Assembly (NCBI GenBank): GCA_023264075.1
Contig: JALQTG010000135.1
Location: 1 to 8,227 of the forward strand
DNA length: 8,227 nucleotides
From: Crocinitomicaceae bacterium
GTDB taxonomy: Bacteria > Bacteroidota > Bacteroidia > Flavobacteriales_D > Crocinitomicaceae
Reading direction: 5' to 3'
Under the pieces are notes generated by a model that worked only from the letters and a program-made list of their open reading frames with translations, was not told the origin of the DNA and did not search any database. Below are positions 7,185 through 8,227 of the stretch, in pieces (the stretch's first letter is position 1; every line of letters starts with the position of its first letter). Made by a program: the position numbers and the translations under genes.

Positions 7185-8208
7185 AATTTTTAACTGTTTG
7201 AATGAAAGTTCTGACCTTATCTGGATTGATATCAGGATAAACCCCATGACCCAAATTTACGATATGTCTTTTACTTTCAAACGAATTCAACATAATTTTT
7301 GTTAAACGTTCAACTTCATTATGAGACGAATACAACGCACACGGATCTAAATTCCCTTGTAAAGTCCTACTCTCTCCCACCAATTTTCTCATTTCTAGAA
7401 CGCTCATATTCCAATCAAGTCCTATGGTATTACAAGGCATCTTGGCAATAGATTCTAACGCTCGAAAAGCTCCTTTCGCAAAAATCGTAATTGGCACTTC
7501 ATCTATTGCGCGTGCAATCTGATCAATGTATTTCAGCCCAAACTCTTCGTACTGCTCTTGACCAAGAATTCCCGCCCAAGAATCAAACACTTGTAACATG
7601 TGCGCACCTGCTAAAACCTGCGCTTTCAAATAACGAATTGTAACATCTGTGATACGTTGAAGCAAGTCGTGTGCCAAAGCTGGATTAGTGTATAATACTT
7701 TTCGCGCTTTAGCAAACGTTTTAGAACCCTGACCTTCAATCATGTAACAAAATATCGTCCATGGAGCTCCAGCGAATCCAATCAGCGGAACACGTCCTGC
7801 TAATTCTTTATTCGTTATACGAATCGCTTCCGTTACGTATCCTAATCTATCTTCGATGTCAAAATCAACTTGAGCATGCTTCACTACATCTTCTTCTGAT
7901 TTTATGGTTTTAGGGAAAAACGGACCTTTTTTCTCGACCATTTCGTAGGTCAATCCCATTGCCTCGGGCACCACAAGGATATCAGAGAAAATTATGGCTG
8001 CATCCACACCTAATAAATCTACCGGTTGAATGGTAACTTCTGCTGCCAACTCAGGTGTTTCAACCAATTCTTTAAATCCACTTAAGGAAGCGCGAACCGC
8101 TCTGTATTCAGGAAGAATTCTTCCTGCCTGTCGCATTAACCAAACTGGATAACGCTCAATCTCCTCACCTCTTGCAGCACGGAGAATTAAATCATTCTTC
8201 AAACTCAT
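7174..8208 (-). CDS. hemE: Uroporphyrinogen decarboxylase
   Basis: Cytoplasmic enzyme of heme synthesis that removes the four acetate carboxyl groups of uroporphyrinogen III to give coproporphyrinogen III, without a cofactor. The 344-residue length is normal. The first family signature, PVWLMRQAGR, is at 21-30 with active-site arginines R26 and R30. Catalytic aspartate D76 is in FSDIL. The second signature, GFAGAPWT, is at 144-151 and is followed by Y155 in CYMIEG. The C-terminal histidine H321 in LGHGVYPD matches the human active-site histidine. All key residues are present, so it should be active. The start is fixed by the family-typical opening (MSLKNDLILRAARG) and by a -7 promoter box just upstream. 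The OmpA-domain gene follows on the same strand, overlapping by 11 bases, so the two are probably one transcript. Other hem genes are not in the window. Confidence 0.97.
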   Translation of the reverse strand: MSLKNDLILRAARGEEIERYPVWLMRQAGRILPEYRAVRASLSGFKELVETPELAAEVTIQPVDLLGVDAAIIFSDILVVPEAMGLTYEMVEKKGPFFPKTIKSEEDVVKHAQVDFDIEDRLGYVTEAIRITNKELAGRVPLIGFAGAPWTIFCYMIEGQGSKTFAKARKVLYTNPALAHDLLQRITDVTIRYLKAQVLAGAHMLQVFDSWAGILGQEQYEEFGLKYIDQIARAIDEVPITIFAKGAFRALESIAKMPCNTIGLDWNMSVLEMRKLVGESRTLQGNLDPCALYSSHNEVERLTKIMLNSFESKRHIVNLGHGVYPDINPDKVRTFIQTVKNYEL

Positions 8209-8213
8209 AAGTA

Positions 8214-8221
8214 CAAAGATA
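8214..8221 (-). promoter_or_regulatory. -7 promoter box for hemE
   Basis: On the minus strand this reads TATCTTTG, an exact TAnnTTTG match. Only five bases separate it from the hemE ATG at 8208. Transcription usually starts about 5-7 bases after this box, so the mRNA would begin at or right next to the start codon, giving a leaderless or nearly leaderless message. The -33 element would lie beyond the right edge and cannot be checked here. Confidence 0.6.
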
Positions 8222-8227
8222 ATTAGA

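Noticed and set aside
7185..7247. Longer N-terminus for the OmpA-domain protein starting at 7247
   Set aside because: It would overlap hemE by 74 bases and place 21 extra residues before the signal peptide, which would then no longer be at the N-terminus.
1..8227. Search for mobile elements, CRISPR, toxin-antitoxin, tRNA or other hidden system
   Set aside because: No terminal inverted repeats, spaced direct repeats, transposase or integrase motifs, or cloverleaf-like stretches were seen by eye; nearly all sequence is accounted for by housekeeping genes.

Overview
This window looks like ordinary chromosome from a Bacteroidota bacterium, most likely a member of the Flavobacteriales. It is AT-rich, gene starts lack clear Shine-Dalgarno sequences, and matches to the Bacteroidota -7 promoter element (TAnnTTTG) lie in front of gene starts. 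The proteins have typical family features: a leucine-dehydrogenase-type enzyme next to nusB, an OmpA-domain protein with a 'NLVPNGSFE' N-terminal module, and a UvrA that lacks half of its first zinc site. The lineage call is inference from these traits; no database search was possible.

Layout. Positions 1-1313, minus strand: a leucine/Glu/Phe/Val dehydrogenase gene followed 9 bases later by the start of nusB, which runs off the left edge. Positions 1314-1409: a short divergent control region with candidate promoters on both strands. Positions 1410-5959, plus strand: an ABC exporter half-transporter gene overlapping uvrA by one base (TAATG), which suggests co-translation. Positions 5958-5991: a strong inverted repeat that can terminate transcription from both sides. 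Positions 6006-8208, minus strand: hemE (uroporphyrinogen decarboxylase) followed by, and slightly overlapping, an exported OmpA-family protein gene; a -7 promoter box lies only about six bases before the hemE start.

Functionally the region joins unrelated housekeeping tasks: branched-chain amino acid catabolism and transcription antitermination, lipid or drug export, nucleotide excision repair, heme biosynthesis and an envelope protein. No mobile element, CRISPR array, tRNA, rRNA or recognisable defence system was found, and almost every base lies in a gene; there is no gene-free stretch over 300 bases. The points most worth a second look are the ABC transporter with aspartate in place of the catalytic glutamate and no partner gene beside it, the UvrA with a half-missing N-terminal zinc knuckle, the near-leaderless hemE promoter, the face-to-face promoters at 1355-1397, and the uncharacterised OmpA-domain protein linked to hemE. 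I did not find convincing evidence of a new biological system here.
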